A stretch of 64,000 nucleotides of DNA, taken from NCBI GenBank assembly GCA_024643545.1, contig JAHEMR010000005.1, positions 299,025 to 363,024 on the forward strand. The letters are read 5' to 3'. A program made the position numbers and the translations under genes. This document shows, in pieces, positions 63,663-64,000 of the stretch (the first letter of the stretch is position 1; each line of letters begins with the position of its first letter). This DNA is from Crocinitomicaceae bacterium. Its GTDB lineage: Bacteria; Bacteroidota; Bacteroidia; Flavobacteriales_D; Crocinitomicaceae. The notes beneath the pieces are model-generated. The model saw only the letters and a program-made list of their open reading frames with translations, searched no databases and was not told the origin of the DNA.

Positions 63663-64000
63663 TCCCAAAACGTATTTTTATCTCTCGTCCAATTAATGAA
63701 GTTGGAGAAACGCTAAAAAACTTTGTTGCCCAAGGAGGAGGATTAATTGCTGAATCTTTAGTAAAATTTGAGTCTGTTCCTTTTCTCCACGATGTCACAT
63801 GCGAGGTCATTTTTTTTTCAAGCATTCGATCCGCAAATTTTTTCTTCAGCCAACATCCCCTCCTGCCAGTTTCCGTAAAATATGCTTGCGCAGGACCAGA
63901 AACGGCAGAGAAACTAAAAAATCAATTTCAAATTTCATGTGATTTTATTGCAACAAACGCAGGTAATCCAAACGAAAGCGCACAAATCTTTAAAGCATGG
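63659..64000 (+). CDS. hemD: uroporphyrinogen-III synthase, partial
   Basis: Starts with GTG at 63659, overlapping the hemC stop in GTGA, and stays open for 114 codons to the window edge. The product (M-I-P-K-R-I-F-I-S-R-P-I-N-E-V-G) shows the HemD pattern I-F-F-S-S-I-R-S-A-N-F-F and later Y-A-C-A-G-P-E-T-A-E-K-L. It closes and inverts ring D of hydroxymethylbilane. The C-terminal half lies outside the window. Confidence 0.88.
   Translation, partial: MIPKRIFISRPINEVGETLKNFVAQGGGLIAESLVKFESVPFLHDVTCEVIFFSSIRSANFFFSQHPLLPVSVKYACAGPETAEKLKNQFQISCDFIATNAGNPNESAQIFKAW

Overview
This is a gene-dense chromosomal segment, about 40% GC by eye, from a member of the Bacteroidota, most likely the order Flavobacteriales. 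The grounds are: many starts preceded by a TAnnTTTG or TAnnTTCG promoter box with no clear Shine-Dalgarno sequence; a GldA gliding-motility ATPase; secreted proteins with type IX secretion C-terminal domains; an S46 dipeptidyl-peptidase; a TonB receptor with a carboxypeptidase-regulatory N-terminus; a transketolase split in two genes; and an ATP synthase cluster with no beta/epsilon genes. A Crocinitomicaceae/Fluviicola-like host is a guess. I see no tRNA, rRNA, CRISPR array, insertion sequence, phage or defence island.

Layout. 0-4.2 kb (minus): rpmF (cut by the edge), DUF177, pdxA, pepA, mutY. 4.3-6.9 kb (plus): HU, a 30-residue basic ribosomal-type protein, RNase G, RecX. 6.9-18.1 kb: periplasmic thioredoxin, TonB receptor coupled to recO, tadA, CvpA, ALDH7-type aldehyde dehydrogenase, aspS, DUF3050, cysS. 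18.2-22.8 kb: DUF4783, an unusual GT2 synthase, S46 peptidase. 22.8-31.1 kb (plus): ribF, LRR protein, two unknowns, rnpA, S41 protease, O-antigen ligase, gldA, tyrS. 31.1-42.5 kb: queA, an MBOAT operon with two SGNH proteins, a YyaL-like protein, and a split transketolase operon with a von Willebrand A gene between its halves. 42.6-49.9 kb: type IX cargo proteins, urocanate hydratase, a phosphatase-superfamily protein. 50-53.9 kb: suf operon. 54-58.9 kb (minus): atpBEFHAG. 59-64 kb: HemJ, a secreted protein coupled to methylmalonyl-CoA epimerase, a HAD phosphatase, then hemA-hemC-hemD running off the edge.

The genes are mostly housekeeping (translation, tRNA modification, Fe-S and heme synthesis, energy) mixed with envelope functions. 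Coupled starts (TAATG, TAGTG, ATGA, GTGA) are common. Of eleven convergent junctions, five share one TTAA, two abut, one overlaps by 19 nt, and only three contain a clear hairpin terminator. No intergenic stretch exceeds about 300 bases. I found no strong candidate for a wholly new system. The best leads are the VWA gene inside the transketolase operon, the MBOAT operon with two complementarily variant SGNH proteins, the GT2 synthase with a periplasmic regulatory domain, and a set of genes whose promoter box lies only 4-5 nt before the start codon.
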